A stretch of 64,000 bases of DNA. It comes from an uncultured Cytophagales bacterium (lineage in GTDB: Bacteria > Bacteroidota > Bacteroidia > Cytophagales > Amoebophilaceae). The stretch covers positions 1-64,000 of the forward strand of contig CAMJVU010000001.1 in NCBI GenBank assembly GCA_946409305.1, read 5' to 3'. The first letter of the stretch is position 1. Each line of letters opens with the position of its first letter. This document shows, piece by piece, positions 10,301 through 20,067 of the stretch. Under the pieces are notes generated by a model. It was not told the origin of the DNA, did not search any database, and worked only from the letters and a program-made list of their open reading frames with translations. The translations under genes and the position numbers were made by a program.

Positions 10301-11597
10301 TTTAATTGACAAATTGTTGGCTACATTCTTTATTTACTTAATAATTGGTTATCAAATTATTATATCTCCGTTACTTCCACACACATGTAAGTTTTATCCA
10401 ACATGTTCTCAGTACGGTATTGTAGTACTTAAACGGTATGGCTTCATAAAAGGTGTGTATAAATTACTTAAGAGAGTATTGATGTGCAATCCATATTCAG
10501 AAATGTCCACTAATGATGTAGATATGGGGTTGGTATGTACGGATAATCCATTAGCCTTATCAAAGGTGGTGATCGATGTATCAAATATTGTTCATAATTA
10601 TGACTGCGTAAAAAGTTTACTAACATCGAAAACTGATATAGCATGTGTACTTAAAGCAAATGCGTATGGCCTTGGATCTGCAAAAATAGGTAAAATCTTA
10701 TACGGTAATGGATGTAGAAATTTCTTTGTGGCGACACCCGGTGAGGGTATAGAGATAAGAAGTATCATTGGTGAAGATGCTAATGTGTACGTTTTATGTG
10801 GTCTACTATACGGGGCAGAAGATGTATACGTAAATCACAATTTAACGCCTGTTTTAAACACAATAGATGAAATAAAATTATGGCATAATTTAAAAAAAAA
10901 TAAGGAGTGTGTTGTACAGGTGGATACTGGAATGTCGCGAAATGGGATATCAGTGGCCGAGTTGTGTAGTTTTACCGACTTCATAAAAGATTTGAATGTG
11001 TCATGTGTCATAAGTCATCTGGCATGTGATGGAGATAAAAATAATAACAAAAATAATGAGCAGTTGAGGATATTTAAAAACGTAAAAGATATATTAGGTA
11101 ACGATATAAGGTATAGTTTGGCTGCTTCTAGTGGTGTTTTTTTAGGTCCTGAATATCATTTTGATATGGTTCGTATCGGTGCAGCTCTATATGGTTTTGT
11201 TGGAAAAACGGTTGGTTTGAAAGATGTCGTAAAAGTGTATGCTAGAATTTTGCAGATAAGAACAATTAATAAAGGTGATACTATCGGGTACGATGCTACG
11301 TTCACGGCAGAGCATGATATGGTAGTTGCAACTATAGGAATAGGGTACGCTGATGGTTTAACAAAACAGTTCGCAAATAAATATAGATTTTATTGCAGGG
11401 GGTGTGAATGCTATTTTGTTGGAAAGATATCAATGGACTATGGAGTTATAGATATAAGCAATATTCCAGACGGGGAGATAAGAGTTAATGATTTTGTTGA
11501 AATGATGCCAATTAAATTGTTGGCAGATGAGTTGTGTACAAATTGTGGCAATATAACGAGTCAAATTGGTAATAGGGTATTGAGAGTTTACTGTTAG
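10272..11597 (+). CDS. YidD-alanine racemase fusion protein
   Basis: One uninterrupted frame of 441 residues. Residues 1 to about 75 match YidD, the small protein that assists membrane insertion: GYQIIISPLLPHTCKFYPTCSQYG with the Cys pairs. From about residue 95 it is a full PLP alanine racemase: PLP lysine motif VLKANAYGLG, VDTGMSRNGI, the catalytic tyrosine region IGYDATFTA, then GIGYADG. Alanine racemase makes D-Ala for peptidoglycan. The racemase part has a stretch (CRNFFVATPGEG) resembling alphaproteobacterial/rickettsial Alr more than the MurF-Alr fusions common in Bacteroidota, which suggests transfer. YidD acts at the membrane, so the fusion could tether D-Ala supply there; that is speculation. 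Confidence 0.88.
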   Translation: MLLVNLNPISLIDKLLATFFIYLIIGYQIIISPLLPHTCKFYPTCSQYGIVVLKRYGFIKGVYKLLKRVLMCNPYSEMSTNDVDMGLVCTDNPLALSKVVIDVSNIVHNYDCVKSLLTSKTDIACVLKANAYGLGSAKIGKILYGNGCRNFFVATPGEGIEIRSIIGEDANVYVLCGLLYGAEDVYVNHNLTPVLNTIDEIKLWHNLKKNKECVVQVDTGMSRNGISVAELCSFTDFIKDLNVSCVISHLACDGDKNNNKNNEQLRIFKNVKDILGNDIRYSLAASSGVFLGPEYHFDMVRIGAALYGFVGKTVGLKDVVKVYARILQIRTINKGDTIGYDATFTAEHDMVVATIGIGYADGLTKQFANKYRFYCRGCECYFVGKISMDYGVIDISNIPDGEIRVNDFVEMMPIKLLADELCTNCGNITSQIGNRVLRVYC

Positions 11598-11599
11598 TA

Positions 11600-11908
11600 A
11601 TGTTGTTTAAAAACATAAATAAAACAATCAGAATGTGTTTTAAAAGGCCTTATTTGACAATAACGTGTATGTTTTTAATCTGGATATTAGTGGTAGATTC
11701 GAATAATGTTTGTGAACAATTAAAAATATTTAGGCAAATATTGAAATGTAAAGAATGTATAAAGGTGTATAAAAAAGAGATAGATTTGTTGAAGACAAGG
11801 TTCTCAGATCTTAGTGATAGTTTTGAGATAGAAAAGAAAGCTAGAGAGTATTTTTATATGCATAAACCAAATGAAAAAATTATAGTGATTGAATATAGGA
11901 ATAAATAA
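11600..11908 (+). CDS. Septum formation initiator FtsB/DivIC family
   Basis: 102 residues: a short cytoplasmic tail, one transmembrane helix (about 20-36), a coiled coil (about 45-80) and the conserved end AREYFYMHKPNEKIIVIEY. In Bacteroidota DivIC/FtsB homologues carry the same W-L--DSN-----Y layout after the membrane helix. It works in the FtsQLB divisome complex. Starts 2 bases after the alr stop, so it belongs to the murC-yidD/alr transcription unit. Confidence 0.85.
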   Translation: MLFKNINKTIRMCFKRPYLTITCMFLIWILVVDSNNVCEQLKIFRQILKCKECIKVYKKEIDLLKTRFSDLSDSFEIEKKAREYFYMHKPNEKIIVIEYRNK

Positions 11909-11930
11909 AATTGTATTGATATAGTTAAAT

Positions 11931-12218
11931 ATGAAAAGAACTTATCAACCGCATAATAGAAAGAGGGTGAATAAGCACGGTTTTAGAAGCAGGATGAGTA
12001 CAGTTGACGGGAGGAATGTTCTTTCAAGGAGACGTTTAAAAGGAAGGAAATATTTGACTGTGAGTGATACAATGCTAAAAAAAGGACAAGCTTTTCATGG
12101 TAGAAGATATAAAAATTCTACGTCAATCAGTAAAACAAGTAGGATGAGGAAGAATTCTGGATTGGGCGGCGGAAAGATGAATGTTGCTATGAATCGTAGA
12201 ATATCTGCCGCAGCTTAA
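11931..12218 (+). CDS. rpmH: 50S ribosomal protein L34 with basic C-terminal extension
   Basis: Residues 1 to 46 are typical L34 ([19 protein letters not shown], then [14 protein letters not shown]). L34 is normally about 44-53 residues; this frame runs to 95, adding roughly 45 residues rich in Lys, Arg, Ser and Asn and ending RRISAAA. No stop or frame change separates the parts. The gene usually sits beside rnpA and yidD; here yidD is two genes upstream and rnpA is not adjacent. The extension might bind rRNA or have filled space left by a reduced rRNA or lost protein; this is unproven. Confidence 0.92.
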   Translation: MKRTYQPHNRKRVNKHGFRSRMSTVDGRNVLSRRRLKGRKYLTVSDTMLKKGQAFHGRRYKNSTSISKTSRMRKNSGLGGGKMNVAMNRRISAAA

Positions 12219-12260
12219 TTGTGTGTTAAGGTAGTATTCTTGTTGTGTTTTTTAAGTGTG

Positions 12261-13961
12261 ATGTCTAACGATAATGTCAGAGGCGTAGTTTCATCATATT
12301 CGACAATAAGATATTTTTTTAAGTTATTACTGCTTTTTTGGAGAACAAGGTGTGCGATATTGGCTTATTTTCAGGTTATATTCCTCATTGTACTAATTTT
12401 TGTAATCGTATATTTAAAAAAAAGTTTTAATAATTTCTACAAAGACTTTTGGGATGCTATGCAAAATTATGATATTGGTGGTATAATAGCGAGTTTTAAG
12501 GTTTTCATTGCTCTCGTATTTTTATGGGTTGTAACTATAGTATTTTCGAATTTTGTGAATATGAGACTCGCACTTAGGTGGAGAGTATGGTTGAACAACT
12601 ATTTTGTGGGGAAGTATATCGATAATAATAATTATTTGAAATTTAATTCGTGTGCTGTATTGGATAATCCTGATCAACGTATATCGGAGGATATTCCACA
12701 GTTTATTGATACTACCTTGCGTTTTACATTGGGATCGTTAAGGACATTAGGAACACTTATCACTTTTTGTATAATTTTGTGGAATTTATCCCCTGCCACC
12801 GACATTACGTTATTAGGTAGAAATGTACATCTTCCGAATGGGTATTGTTTGTATCTGATACTTTTATATTCTGTAATTGGTAATTTTGTTACTTTTTTTA
12901 TTGGTAAACCATTACCTAAGCTGGATTTCGATCAACAACATTTTGAAGCAAATTATAGATATTCTTTGGTTAGATTTCGAGAGAATGCAGAATCAATAGC
13001 TGTGTATAAAGGTGAGAAAACAGAACTTTTATACTTGGATAGATTGTTTAATTACATTTTCGTGAATAAAAAAAAACTGATATACAACGCTGTTATTTTG
13101 GATTCTTTTACTTTAGGATGGAGTCAAACACAGGTTTTCTTTCATGTAGCTGTATGTCTACCGTTATATTTTTCTAAAAAAATTGCTATAGGAGGAATTC
13201 AACAGATGATATCGGCATTCAATAGTGTGTACGATTGTATGTCATACATCATGGAAAATTTTCAACTATTTGCATCGTGGAAAGCTACAATAAATCGGCT
13301 AGGGGTGTTCGATGAGACTTTTGAAAATTTTAAATACTTAAAAAATGATTGTAATCTTAAACACTGTGGCAGTAATTTAATTTTGTCTTGCGTTAATATT
13401 TTTAAACCTAACGGGGAACAATTGATTCGTGGTCTGAATTTGGAAATTGGTCGTGGTGATAGTTTATTGATAAAAGGTAAAAGTGGATGTGGTAAGTCTA
13501 CTTTGATAAAAACTATGGCTGGTATTTGGCCATATGCTTCTGGGGACATACAATTACCATCGACAGATAACATTTTATTTATGAGTCAGAGAAATTACAT
13601 GCCACTAGGAACTTTAAGATCTTCTATATGTTATCCGCGCAAGATAATAGATTGTGACAACGGTGTTTTTGTTGATTTGATGGAGTATGTCGGTTTGCAA
13701 TATTTAATTGGTAAATTGGATGTTGTTGATAGATGGTCAGATGTATTGAGTTTAGGAGAACAACAGAGAATAGCTTTTTTGAGAATATTTTTAATAAGAC
13801 CGGATGTCGTGTTTTTAGACGAAACTACTAGTTCAGTCGATGAAGATTGTGAAATTGACTTGTACACAAAACTAAAGGAAATACTTAATAATTCAATAAT
13901 AGTCAGTGTGGGACATAGAAGTACATTGGATAAGTTCCACAATAAAGTTATAACTTTGTAA
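12261..13961 (+). CDS. YddA/BacA-type ABC transporter (permease-ATPase fusion)
   Basis: About 566 residues from ATG 12261 (a TTG at 12219 is possible but less likely). The membrane domain matches the SbmA/BacA-like family: LRWRVWLNNYFVGKYI, DNPDQRISEDI, then LWNLS. The ATPase domain has Walker A KGKSGCGKSTLIK, signature LSLGEQQRIAF and Walker B VVFLDETTS. Such transporters import peptides, cobalamin or other amphipathic compounds, or act on very-long-chain fatty acids; the substrate cannot be told. Follows rpmH by 42 bases. Uptake of host peptides would suit an intracellular life. Confidence 0.85.
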   Translation: MSNDNVRGVVSSYSTIRYFFKLLLLFWRTRCAILAYFQVIFLIVLIFVIVYLKKSFNNFYKDFWDAMQNYDIGGIIASFKVFIALVFLWVVTIVFSNFVNMRLALRWRVWLNNYFVGKYIDNNNYLKFNSCAVLDNPDQRISEDIPQFIDTTLRFTLGSLRTLGTLITFCIILWNLSPATDITLLGRNVHLPNGYCLYLILLYSVIGNFVTFFIGKPLPKLDFDQQHFEANYRYSLVRFRENAESIAVYKGEKTELLYLDRLFNYIFVNKKKLIYNAVILDSFTLGWSQTQVFFHVAVCLPLYFSKKIAIGGIQQMISAFNSVYDCMSYIMENFQLFASWKATINRLGVFDETFENFKYLKNDCNLKHCGSNLILSCVNIFKPNGEQLIRGLNLEIGRGDSLLIKGKSGCGKSTLIKTMAGIWPYASGDIQLPSTDNILFMSQRNYMPLGTLRSSICYPRKIIDCDNGVFVDLMEYVGLQYLIGKLDVVDRWSDVLSLGEQQRIAFLRIFLIRPDVVFLDETTSSVDEDCEIDLYTKLKEILNNSIIVSVGHRSTLDKFHNKVITL

Positions 13962-14312
13962 AATTGCTAATATTAGTTTTTGTCTTTAGAGTTCAATAAT
14001 GCTTTTCTATGAGTTCCGTTATTAGTTTAAAAGAGATTAGATGATAGAATCATTGATATTTGATTGGAATTTGCACATTGAAAGAGGCTATATGTGTACC
14101 GTAATACTGTGTGATAATTTGTTTATATTTTAGCTTGTTAAAAAACAATGAATACACTCATCTATGTTGTTTGGGCATTTATGGATGATATTAATTTTTT
14201 CGGTATTAGGCATTTAATATCATGATTTAATTTAGAATTAGTTGTGTTACTGAAATGGTGAAATCATTTTTGGCAAAAATATTGTTGTTAGATGATTTGA
14301 TATTATTCCAAT
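13962..14312. other. Non-coding stretch before grpE
   Basis: About 350 AT-rich bases between the ABC transporter and grpE. I see no credible open frame, tRNA, CIRCE-like inverted repeat or strong hairpin. It probably carries the grpE-dnaJ promoter. Confidence 0.4.
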
Positions 14313-14870
14313 ATGGAGGATGACAATAAGAAAGTAGATAGTGGCTGCGATGAGGATGCTCAAAGAGAATGTGCTGGGTGTGATTCGTGTACAGAATTAT
14401 GTAAAGAGGATGTTTCGGCTGATTACGAAAAATTAATCCAAGAAGAAAAAGATAAGTACATGAGATTGTATTCAGAATTTCTTAATTATAAGAGGAGGAT
14501 GAATTCTGAAATGAATGACCTTATTGTAAATGCGGAAGAGAAACTTTTAATGAGAATATTGCCAATTGTTGATGATTTTGAGAGAGCAGTAAATAATATG
14601 GCAGTAAATAATATGGCAGATAATGAGGGAGTAAAAATAATATTTAACAAACTACAAAATTTATTACAACAATCTGGTGTTAAAGTTATTGAAATAAAAA
14701 ATGGGGACGATTTTGACGAGGAGAAACAAGAAGCCATAATGCGGCAACCAGTTGAGAGTGTTGACATGCACAATAAAATAGTCGATATTGTGGAGAAGGG
14801 GTACACTCTCAATAACAAAATTATTCGTTTTGCTAAGGTGATAGTTGGTGAATTTAAAGGTAATGGATGA
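14313..14870 (+). CDS. grpE: DnaK nucleotide exchange factor GrpE
   Basis: Releases ADP from DnaK in the Hsp70 cycle. 185 residues: a long helix (YEKLIQEEKDKYMRLYSEFLNYKRR) followed by the compact end with MRQPVES and the GYTLNNKIIRFAKVIV motif. The disordered start is unusually Cys-rich (six Cys in about 20 residues, around 11-31). A small duplicated segment (AVNNMAVNNMA) lies in the middle. dnaJ starts 3 bases after the stop; dnaK is not in the window. Confidence 0.93.
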   Translation: MEDDNKKVDSGCDEDAQRECAGCDSCTELCKEDVSADYEKLIQEEKDKYMRLYSEFLNYKRRMNSEMNDLIVNAEEKLLMRILPIVDDFERAVNNMAVNNMADNEGVKIIFNKLQNLLQQSGVKVIEIKNGDDFDEEKQEAIMRQPVESVDMHNKIVDIVEKGYTLNNKIIRFAKVIVGEFKGNG

Positions 14871-14873
14871 AAT

Positions 14874-16010
14874 ATGAATGATAAAGATTATTACAGTATA
14901 CTTGGAGTGTCTCGTGATGCTTCTGCTGATGAGATAAAGAAAGCCTATAGAGAATTGGCCCTTAAATATCATCCAGATAAAAATCCAGGGAATAGTGAAG
15001 CAGGAGAGAAATTTAAAGAAATAAATGAAGCCTATAGCGTATTAAGTAATCCAGAAAAACGTCAGAGATATGATCAATTTGGGAGTGCTGGAATGAATAA
15101 TGGGGGATTTGAAGGCGGTTTTGATACAGAAGATTTTTTTAATGTCTTTGGAGAAGGATTCGATAGCTTTTTTGGAGGTAATAACAGAAGTTCTAGACAA
15201 CATGGGCAAAGGAAGGGGGAAGATCTTCAAATACGTATAAAATTGACGTTACGTGAGATTGCCAATGGAGTTACAAAAAAAATAAAATTATCACATTACG
15301 TCAAATGTGACGGGTGTGATGGATGTGGAGCAGAAAGTAGTGATGGTGTACAAAAATGCAGTAAGTGTAACGGATTGGGATACGTAACGAAGATCGTGAA
15401 AACATTTTTTGGACAAATGTCATCACGAACTGTCTGTGGCGCATGTGATGGAACAGGGAAAAATATAACAAAAAAATGTGATAAGTGTAAAGGCGAGGGA
15501 AGACTTTATGTTAATGATATTATTGATATAAAAATTCCTGATGGTATCAGTGAAGAAGGGACTTTTTTAAAAAAAGGATGTGGTAATGCCTCTCGACGTG
15601 GTGGAATTCCTGGTAATCTTCATGTCGTGGTATCTGAAATTGATGATCCTGTGTTTAAACGTAATGGTTATGATGTGTATAGTCAGGTAAATATTAGTTT
15701 TTTTGATGCTGTACTTGGATGTGAGAAAGAAATAGACACGTTATACGGAAAAGTTAAGATAAAAATTCCACAGGGAACACAAAGTGGTAAACTTTTAAGT
15801 TTGAAAGGGAAAGGATTGAAACATATTGAAGGTTACGACTACGGAAATCAATATGTATATGTGCAGGTATATACTCCTGATCTTAAAAATTTAACGTCGT
15901 CTGAGAAGGATTTTCTTTTAAAAATGAAGGATTCTGATGGCTTTAGGCCGGATATTAGTAAAAATGAAAATAATTTTTGGGATAGAGTAAAGAAATTTTT
16001 GTTCAAATAA
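14874..16010 (+). CDS. dnaJ: Chaperone DnaJ
   Basis: Type I Hsp40, 378 residues. J domain at 1-70 with the HPD motif (YHPDKNPG); Gly/Phe-rich region (about 75-115); four zinc repeats ([32 protein letters not shown]); substrate-binding C-domains ending in a charged tail. Delivers clients to DnaK and stimulates its ATPase. Cotranscribed with grpE. Confidence 0.97.
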   Translation: MNDKDYYSILGVSRDASADEIKKAYRELALKYHPDKNPGNSEAGEKFKEINEAYSVLSNPEKRQRYDQFGSAGMNNGGFEGGFDTEDFFNVFGEGFDSFFGGNNRSSRQHGQRKGEDLQIRIKLTLREIANGVTKKIKLSHYVKCDGCDGCGAESSDGVQKCSKCNGLGYVTKIVKTFFGQMSSRTVCGACDGTGKNITKKCDKCKGEGRLYVNDIIDIKIPDGISEEGTFLKKGCGNASRRGGIPGNLHVVVSEIDDPVFKRNGYDVYSQVNISFFDAVLGCEKEIDTLYGKVKIKIPQGTQSGKLLSLKGKGLKHIEGYDYGNQYVYVQVYTPDLKNLTSSEKDFLLKMKDSDGFRPDISKNENNFWDRVKKFLFK

Positions 16011-16062
16011 TTCAGTTGTATATACTACTATGTGGTTTATGATGTGTTGTGTGTGTTACGTG

Positions 16063-18459
16063 ATGAGGAAGTTTTCTTTATTAGGGGGTGTTTGTTTGTT
16101 TAGTGTTTGTTCGGTTGATGGTGGTTCTTCTATTTTGTTGGGGAGTTGTTGTAAAAATGTTATTGGTGCTAAAATGGGTGGTAGTCAGGTTGGTGATCAA
16201 TCTTACATAAATACGAGTAATCTTAGTGGTAATGGTATTAATCAGAATTTCCTGTTTCAAGAACCTAATATTGATAATTCTGATTGTGGAGTTTTTGAGA
16301 GTTTAATTGATGGACAATACATTAAAGAGTTACTTTTTGGAAGGAAAGAATATGATTATGAAAAGGTGAGGGAAATGATACTCAAATGCATGAAGGTTTT
16401 GAGAAATAATTACAAGAGGATGTATACAAATAATGGTCATACTGAATGTGAGGTAAAAATACCTGAATGTGAGTATTATGGTAGCAAAATAAGAGGTTTT
16501 TCTGAGAGTAATGAGGTGATATCTATTTCTAAACGTGACGAGTTTCTGAATCCTTGTGGTTTTTGTCTGTCGTACAATAAAAAGGATGGAAGTATGTTTT
16601 ATGGGGTAGTGAGAGGTGATGACAAATCGGGGGTAGAGTTTACTAAGGAACGTTATGGTTTCGTTTCTCTCAAGAAAGGGGAAAGGATTGAGTGGTTTAT
16701 AAAAGGTCAGGATGTTATATATAAAAAAGATAAAAATAGTGGGAAGTTAAATTACTTGAAAGTAAGCTCTAACGATAAACTTGATAACGGTGTGAGAGTA
16801 GATGTGGAGATGGATAATTTAACTAATGATCAACTTTTAAAATGTTGTGAGGAAGTAGGTCATGATATTGATATAAATAAAGTTAATGGGAGAAAAATTA
16901 TTAAATTCTGCAAAGATTTATCTGTTGCATTTTTTTTTGATAGTAATGGATCTTTGGTTGGTTTAATTGTACGTGATCGTCCGTATGGGGTTTGTGGAAC
17001 TGTATATACATTCGGAGATTGTTGTTGTGTTTTTAATGATTTTGTTTCTGGAATTGTCGCGAAAAGTGACTTAGGGCCGCTACATGGAGCATTTAAAGAC
17101 CAGTGTGTTCTTTCTTTAAGTAATTTGTCAGGAATTCCTTCAAAGCTGTACATGTGTGCGAAAGGATCTACAAGTGATGTTTGGTTTATAAGTAGATTTG
17201 TCGATTTAAAAGGGCGTGTTGATTTTTCGCACGAAGAATTAAATCTTTCAGTTAGAGGTGATATTAGGCTTAATTATTTTGATGCGCAGAAGAAGGAAAA
17301 AATTGTTGATTCAAAAGTTTGTAGCGGTTCTTGTGTATTTGAAATTGGCTTACAAGGAGATGCCTATGATGAGGAGATAAAGGCTTTTAAGTGTTTTGCA
17401 GACTGTGGAAGAATTTCAGTTATGTATTTCCCTGGTTTTTTTATTAGGTTTTGCGAAGGTGGTGGGGTAAAAATTAATGATTATGATGTCTTATTTATGG
17501 GTGATATTGTATCATTTACTAGACAATGTAGTGATAAACGATTAGAGTTAGTTTTTGAGAAGAATATGTGTTTGAGGAGTGTCTATGGTTGGTCTGATAA
17601 ATTCGTTGGTCTTTTGACATACAAAGACGGTAAACAAGTAGATTATATTTCATCCGTGAGTGAAGAAAAGGATTTAGAAAAATGTAAGAATAAGGATATT
17701 TTTTTAAAGGAATTTAATGTTAAACAAGGGATAAACAATGTACTTATTTTTAGTAAAAATTTGATAAGGTGTGGGGATGTAGAAGTTTTAAGTGGCTCTG
17801 ATAAAAATGTTAAAAAACTGTCGGATAAAGATGATGATAATGATGTTGATAAAATAAAAGATGATGTTTATCACGCAAATAGATTGATTTGGGAGAGAAT
17901 GCAGAAAGTTAATGAGATGACTCAATGGAGAAAGAATAATACTAAAAAGTTGTTGTGTGGAACTATTGGAGAGTGTAAAAAGAATGAATTTAATTTTGAG
18001 AAGGAGGTAAATGTTATAACGTCACTTAAAGATTTTTATAATACTAAGACGAATAAGAAAATGTGTCTCACTCCGGGGGGAATTGAAAAATGTAAGTATA
18101 AATTTGATAAGATATCATATGATAGGAGTAGTTTTCTTGATACACCTAATTACATTTTGTGTAAACAGTGGGATGACATATATAAAGATGCGGCCAACAA
18201 AAAAGTAATTGATAATCTTTGGGCTTGTTTGGCCAAGATTGCTCATATTAAATTGTTTATGTATCCAAAAGCTCATGGTGGAAAGTTGAAAAGTACTAAT
18301 ATTTGGCATATGGCAATTAATGATAAATATAGGTTGAAGTATAAATATGTTGGTAATGCGTCGTGTAAAGACAAAAAGATAAATCCTGAGTATATAAAGA
18401 TTGATGGGGGAGTTAAGTGTGGAATAGTTGAGATTATGGGGAATATAGAACATACTTAG
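16063..18459 (+). CDS. Large secreted protein of unknown function
   Basis: 798 residues from ATG 16063, chosen because a signal peptide (MRKFSLLGGVCLFSVCSVDGG) follows directly; ATG 16030 would add 11. Mature protein is Cys-, Asn- and Lys-rich with no repeats I can see. The central part (about 250-500) has several short beta-strand-like blocks. The last 64 residues include PKAHGGKLKSTNIWHMAIND and KYRLKYKY, then KCGIVEIMGNIEHT, an order reminiscent of the RelE/HigB toxin fold (substrate Lys/Arg, beta hairpin, terminal His). That resemblance is by eye only. It follows dnaJ by 52 bases but looks like accessory cargo. Confidence 0.75.
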   Translation: MRKFSLLGGVCLFSVCSVDGGSSILLGSCCKNVIGAKMGGSQVGDQSYINTSNLSGNGINQNFLFQEPNIDNSDCGVFESLIDGQYIKELLFGRKEYDYEKVREMILKCMKVLRNNYKRMYTNNGHTECEVKIPECEYYGSKIRGFSESNEVISISKRDEFLNPCGFCLSYNKKDGSMFYGVVRGDDKSGVEFTKERYGFVSLKKGERIEWFIKGQDVIYKKDKNSGKLNYLKVSSNDKLDNGVRVDVEMDNLTNDQLLKCCEEVGHDIDINKVNGRKIIKFCKDLSVAFFFDSNGSLVGLIVRDRPYGVCGTVYTFGDCCCVFNDFVSGIVAKSDLGPLHGAFKDQCVLSLSNLSGIPSKLYMCAKGSTSDVWFISRFVDLKGRVDFSHEELNLSVRGDIRLNYFDAQKKEKIVDSKVCSGSCVFEIGLQGDAYDEEIKAFKCFADCGRISVMYFPGFFIRFCEGGGVKINDYDVLFMGDIVSFTRQCSDKRLELVFEKNMCLRSVYGWSDKFVGLLTYKDGKQVDYISSVSEEKDLEKCKNKDIFLKEFNVKQGINNVLIFSKNLIRCGDVEVLSGSDKNVKKLSDKDDDNDVDKIKDDVYHANRLIWERMQKVNEMTQWRKNNTKKLLCGTIGECKKNEFNFEKEVNVITSLKDFYNTKTNKKMCLTPGGIEKCKYKFDKISYDRSSFLDTPNYILCKQWDDIYKDAANKKVIDNLWACLAKIAHIKLFMYPKAHGGKLKSTNIWHMAINDKYRLKYKYVGNASCKDKKINPEYIKIDGGVKCGIVEIMGNIEHT

Positions 18460-18756
18460 AAGTGTCTTATGCGTTATAAATAGATAGGGAATGTGAATTT
18501 TTGTGGGTGTTTTATTAGGTGAAAATTCTTTTTTTTATTAGTGGGTGATTTATTTTTTTGAATTTTTGTACAATAATGGAGGTTTGAGTTTATTTTAGTT
18601 GTTTATCCTTTCAGAATGATGAAGATTGTTTTCTGATTTGTATTTAGGAAAACTTAAATGTTCTGTTATTTATCTGGGTAACGTGTTGATTTTTTGAAGT
18701 TTTATATAAATTATATTTCATAGATTCGATTTTTTTAGTGTTTTTGTAGAAGTATT

Positions 18757-19827
18757 ATGTCGATAAAGGTAGGATTAGTTGGTTTGCCAAATGTTGGTAA
18801 ATCTACGTTGTTCAATGTTTTAACTAATAGTTCTGTTTCTGCAGAAAATTATCCGTTTTGTACAATAGATCCGAATGTAGGGCACGTAATAGTTAACGAT
18901 GATAGGATAGATAAACTTGTAGAAATTGATAAACCTGCCAATGTCGTTAAATCAACAATAGAATTATATGATATTGCTGGGTTGGTGAAAGGAGCAAGTA
19001 GCGGAGAAGGATTAGGAAATCAATTTTTAGCAAATATAAGGGAAGTAGACATGATGATACATGTCATAAGATGTTTTGAAAATGATAAAATATTACATGT
19101 GGATAATCGTATTGATCCTATATCAGATAAGCAGGTTATAGATGTTGAGTTACAATTAAAGGATTTAGAGACGGTAGATAAAAAAATAGAAAAAACAAAA
19201 GTGTTGATAAAGAAGGGGAGTGCGGTTCAACCACAATTGGCTTTGTTGGAAAGAATCAAAAATCATATTAGTGGTGGCAACGACGTTCGAACAATGACAT
19301 TTGAAGAAGAACAGAAATCGTTTGTTAGTGAAATGCAATTGTTAACATCTAAACCAGTCGTTTACGTCGTGAATGTTAACGATTCTTTAAAGGATAAACG
19401 TTTGGATGATATTAAAGAATATTTCAATAGAAATAATGATGATTTTATTTTATTTCCTATAAAATTGGCATCGGAATTGAGTAGCCTAACAGAAGAAGAG
19501 AAAATGGATTTCAATGAAGAAATGAATACAATTAATAACATTATCGACGATTTAATGCGAATAATATACAGAAAACTTGATATTACGACATTTTTTACGT
19601 CTGGTAGTGATGAGGTAAGGGCTTGGACAATAAAAAAAGACACTAATGCAAAAAAAGCTGCTGGAGTGATACATTCCGATTTTGAAAAGAATTTTATAAA
19701 GGCTGAAGTGTGCAATTTTAATAATTATTGTTCAAACAGAGAGGTAAATACTAATAAAGTTAGGATAGAAGGGAAAGACTATATTGTGCAAGATGGAGAT
19801 GTAATATTTTTTAAAGTTGGGGTTTAA
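18757..19827 (+). CDS. ychF: Ribosome-binding GTPase/ATPase YchF
   Basis: Obg-related P-loop NTPase, 356 residues. G1 loop GLPNVGKSTLFN, G3 DIAGLVKGAS, then GLGNQFLANIRE; the C-terminal TGS-like domain ends VRIEGKDYIVQDGDVIFFKVGV. YchF prefers ATP, binds ribosomes and tunes stress translation. Preceded by about 297 bases with no gene that I can see. Confidence 0.97.
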   Translation: MSIKVGLVGLPNVGKSTLFNVLTNSSVSAENYPFCTIDPNVGHVIVNDDRIDKLVEIDKPANVVKSTIELYDIAGLVKGASSGEGLGNQFLANIREVDMMIHVIRCFENDKILHVDNRIDPISDKQVIDVELQLKDLETVDKKIEKTKVLIKKGSAVQPQLALLERIKNHISGGNDVRTMTFEEEQKSFVSEMQLLTSKPVVYVVNVNDSLKDKRLDDIKEYFNRNNDDFILFPIKLASELSSLTEEEKMDFNEEMNTINNIIDDLMRIIYRKLDITTFFTSGSDEVRAWTIKKDTNAKKAAGVIHSDFEKNFIKAEVCNFNNYCSNREVNTNKVRIEGKDYIVQDGDVIFFKVGV

Positions 19828-19940
19828 TAGTTTTAATTTTAGCTACGAAGAGAATGGCAGTGTCGTGAGTACTGTTTTAATTACTCTTGTAATACAAATT
19901 GGACGGATGGTTTTTTTGATGCAATTTTTTATTTCGAATT

Positions 19941-19986
19941 TTTTTTATCGTGAATTGAAATAGTTTATTTTACTCACGATAAAAAA
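19941..19986. terminator. 13-bp A/T-ended hairpin after ychF
   Basis: Inverted repeat TTTTTTATCGTGA (19941-19953) and TCACGATAAAAAA (19974-19986) with a 20-base loop. The T-run and A-run at the ends would make a rho-independent-like terminator readable on either strand. It lies between ychF and the next plus-strand gene. Confidence 0.45.
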
Positions 19987-20067
19987 TAATCAAATAATTT
20001 TTACCAAAATTGATAGAATAATCCTAATGATTTTGAATTATTAACTTCTCTTAATATCATACTGAGT

